Shown piece after piece: positions 20,980 to 21,388 of a DNA stretch of 21,388 nucleotides. The stretch spans positions 1-21,388 of the forward strand of contig JAFWUC010000044.1 of NCBI GenBank assembly GCA_017518705.1, read 5' to 3'. The translations under genes were made by a program, and so were the position numbers. This DNA comes from Clostridia bacterium (GTDB taxonomy: Bacteria; Bacillota_A; Clostridia; Christensenellales; Aristaeellaceae). Every line of letters starts with the position of its first letter. The first letter of the stretch is position 1. The notes beneath the pieces are model-generated. The model made no database searches and had not been told where the DNA came from. It worked only from the letters and a program-made list of their open reading frames with translations.

Positions 20980-21388
20980 ATGGGTTTAAACGGAATACTT
21001 GGTTTGGCCGGCGGGCTCGCGCTGTTTTTGTACGGCATGAACCTGATGGGCTCCGCGCTGGAAAAGCGGGCGGGGCGGCGGCTTAAACTGATACTGTCGA
21101 GGCTTGCCTCAAATCCGTTCAAGGGGATGCTGCTGGGCACTGCGGTCACTGCCATAATCCAGTCCTCCGCCGCCACCACGGTCATGGTGGTCGGCTTCGT
21201 AAACAGTGGAATAATGACGCTGGAGCAGTCGGTGGGCATAGTGATCGGCGCCAACGTGGGCACATCGATCACGGGCTGGCTTCTGTCCCTTGCGGGCGTG
21301 CAGGGCGGCGCGTGGTACCTGGACCTGATCAAGCCTTCCACCTTCACTCCCGTCATAGCGCTCGCCGGCATAGTGATGCTGATGTTCA
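20980..21388 (+). CDS. Na/Pi cotransporter family protein, N-terminal part (cut by window end)
   Basis: The first 136 residues of an inner-membrane protein of the Na+/phosphate cotransporter (NptA/YjbB-like, PF02690) family, open to the window's right edge. The hallmark QSSAATT (61-67; QSSSATT in most members) and GANVGTSITGW (90-100) are present. Hydrophobic segments lie at about 4-22, 48-74 and 82-106. GGAGGG lies six bases before the ATG. Family members are often 300-550 residues, frequently with a C-terminal PhoU-like domain, which cannot be seen here. It follows the beta-helix gene by 25 bases without a terminator, so it is probably part of the same transcript. Confidence 0.92.
   Translation, partial: MGLNGILGLAGGLALFLYGMNLMGSALEKRAGRRLKLILSRLASNPFKGMLLGTAVTAIIQSSAATTVMVVGFVNSGIMTLEQSVGIVIGANVGTSITGWLLSLAGVQGGAWYLDLIKPSTFTPVIALAGIVMLMF

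Noticed and set aside
1..21388. tRNA, rRNA, CRISPR arrays, insertion sequences, prophage genes
   Set aside because: No cloverleaf with a GTTCGA-type T-loop, no regularly spaced repeat-spacer units, no transposase or integrase motifs and no rRNA-like conserved stretches were found by reading both strands.

Overview
The window looks like a chromosomal stretch from a GC-rich member of the Firmicutes (class Clostridia), probably an uncultured gut lineage. This is inferred from near-consensus sigma-A promoters with 16-18 base spacers, strong AGGAGG-type ribosome binding sites, short stem-loop plus T-run terminators, a CUT1 sugar importer of the LplB/LplC type without its own ATPase, SH3b and NlpC-fold envelope proteins, and a structured RNA resembling the Firmicutes/Actinobacteria raiA motif. 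No IS element, phage gene, CRISPR array, tRNA or rRNA was recognised. The species cannot be named from sequence alone.

Layout. (1) 1-1360: the tail of an unidentified gene, then an MsmX/UgpC-type sugar-importer ATPase and its terminator. (2) 1617-2582, minus: a secreted SH3b + NlpC/P60-fold protein in which asparagine stands at the expected catalytic cysteine. (3) 2761-4436, plus: a short-chain dehydrogenase and an Amidase_3 cell-wall amidase from one strong promoter. (4) 4449-5021, minus: a roughly 219-nt structured RNA (raiA-like) with its own promoter, followed by a four-CxxC zinc-ribbon protein. (5) 5072-7938, plus, divergent: a serine hydrolase (beta-lactamase fold, apparently leaderless) and a MurQ/GCKR-like SIS protein, probably for cell-wall sugar recycling. 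(6) 7939-8268: a gene-free stretch with two adjacent arrays of 15-base tandem repeats. (7) 8269-10330, minus: a secreted three-SH3b protein, a MazG-like pyrophosphohydrolase and a small membrane protein, tightly packed. (8) 10572-14191, plus: a substrate-binding protein and two permeases with no ATPase. (9) 14329-17444, minus: an unrecognised TIM-barrel protein, a DUF4127 protein and a GH29 alpha-L-fucosidase in one coupled operon. (10) 17492 to the end, plus: a MATE transporter, a cytoplasmic parallel beta-helix protein (GH141-like) and the start of a Na/Pi cotransporter-family protein.

How the genes may work together. The importer (8), an intracellular fucosidase (9) and an intracellular beta-helix glycoside-hydrolase-like protein (10) suggest uptake of fucose-containing oligosaccharides followed by cytoplasmic breakdown. 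The ATPase at 65-1315 is the obvious candidate energiser for the ATPase-less importer. A second theme is the cell envelope: amidase, NlpC-fold protein, SH3b protein, serine hydrolase and MurQ-like SIS protein.

The most notable items are the raiA-like RNA fused to a zinc-ribbon mRNA, the TIM-barrel/DUF4127/GH29 operon, the cysteine-less NlpC-fold protein, the leaderless serine hydrolase, and the composite 15-base repeat arrays.
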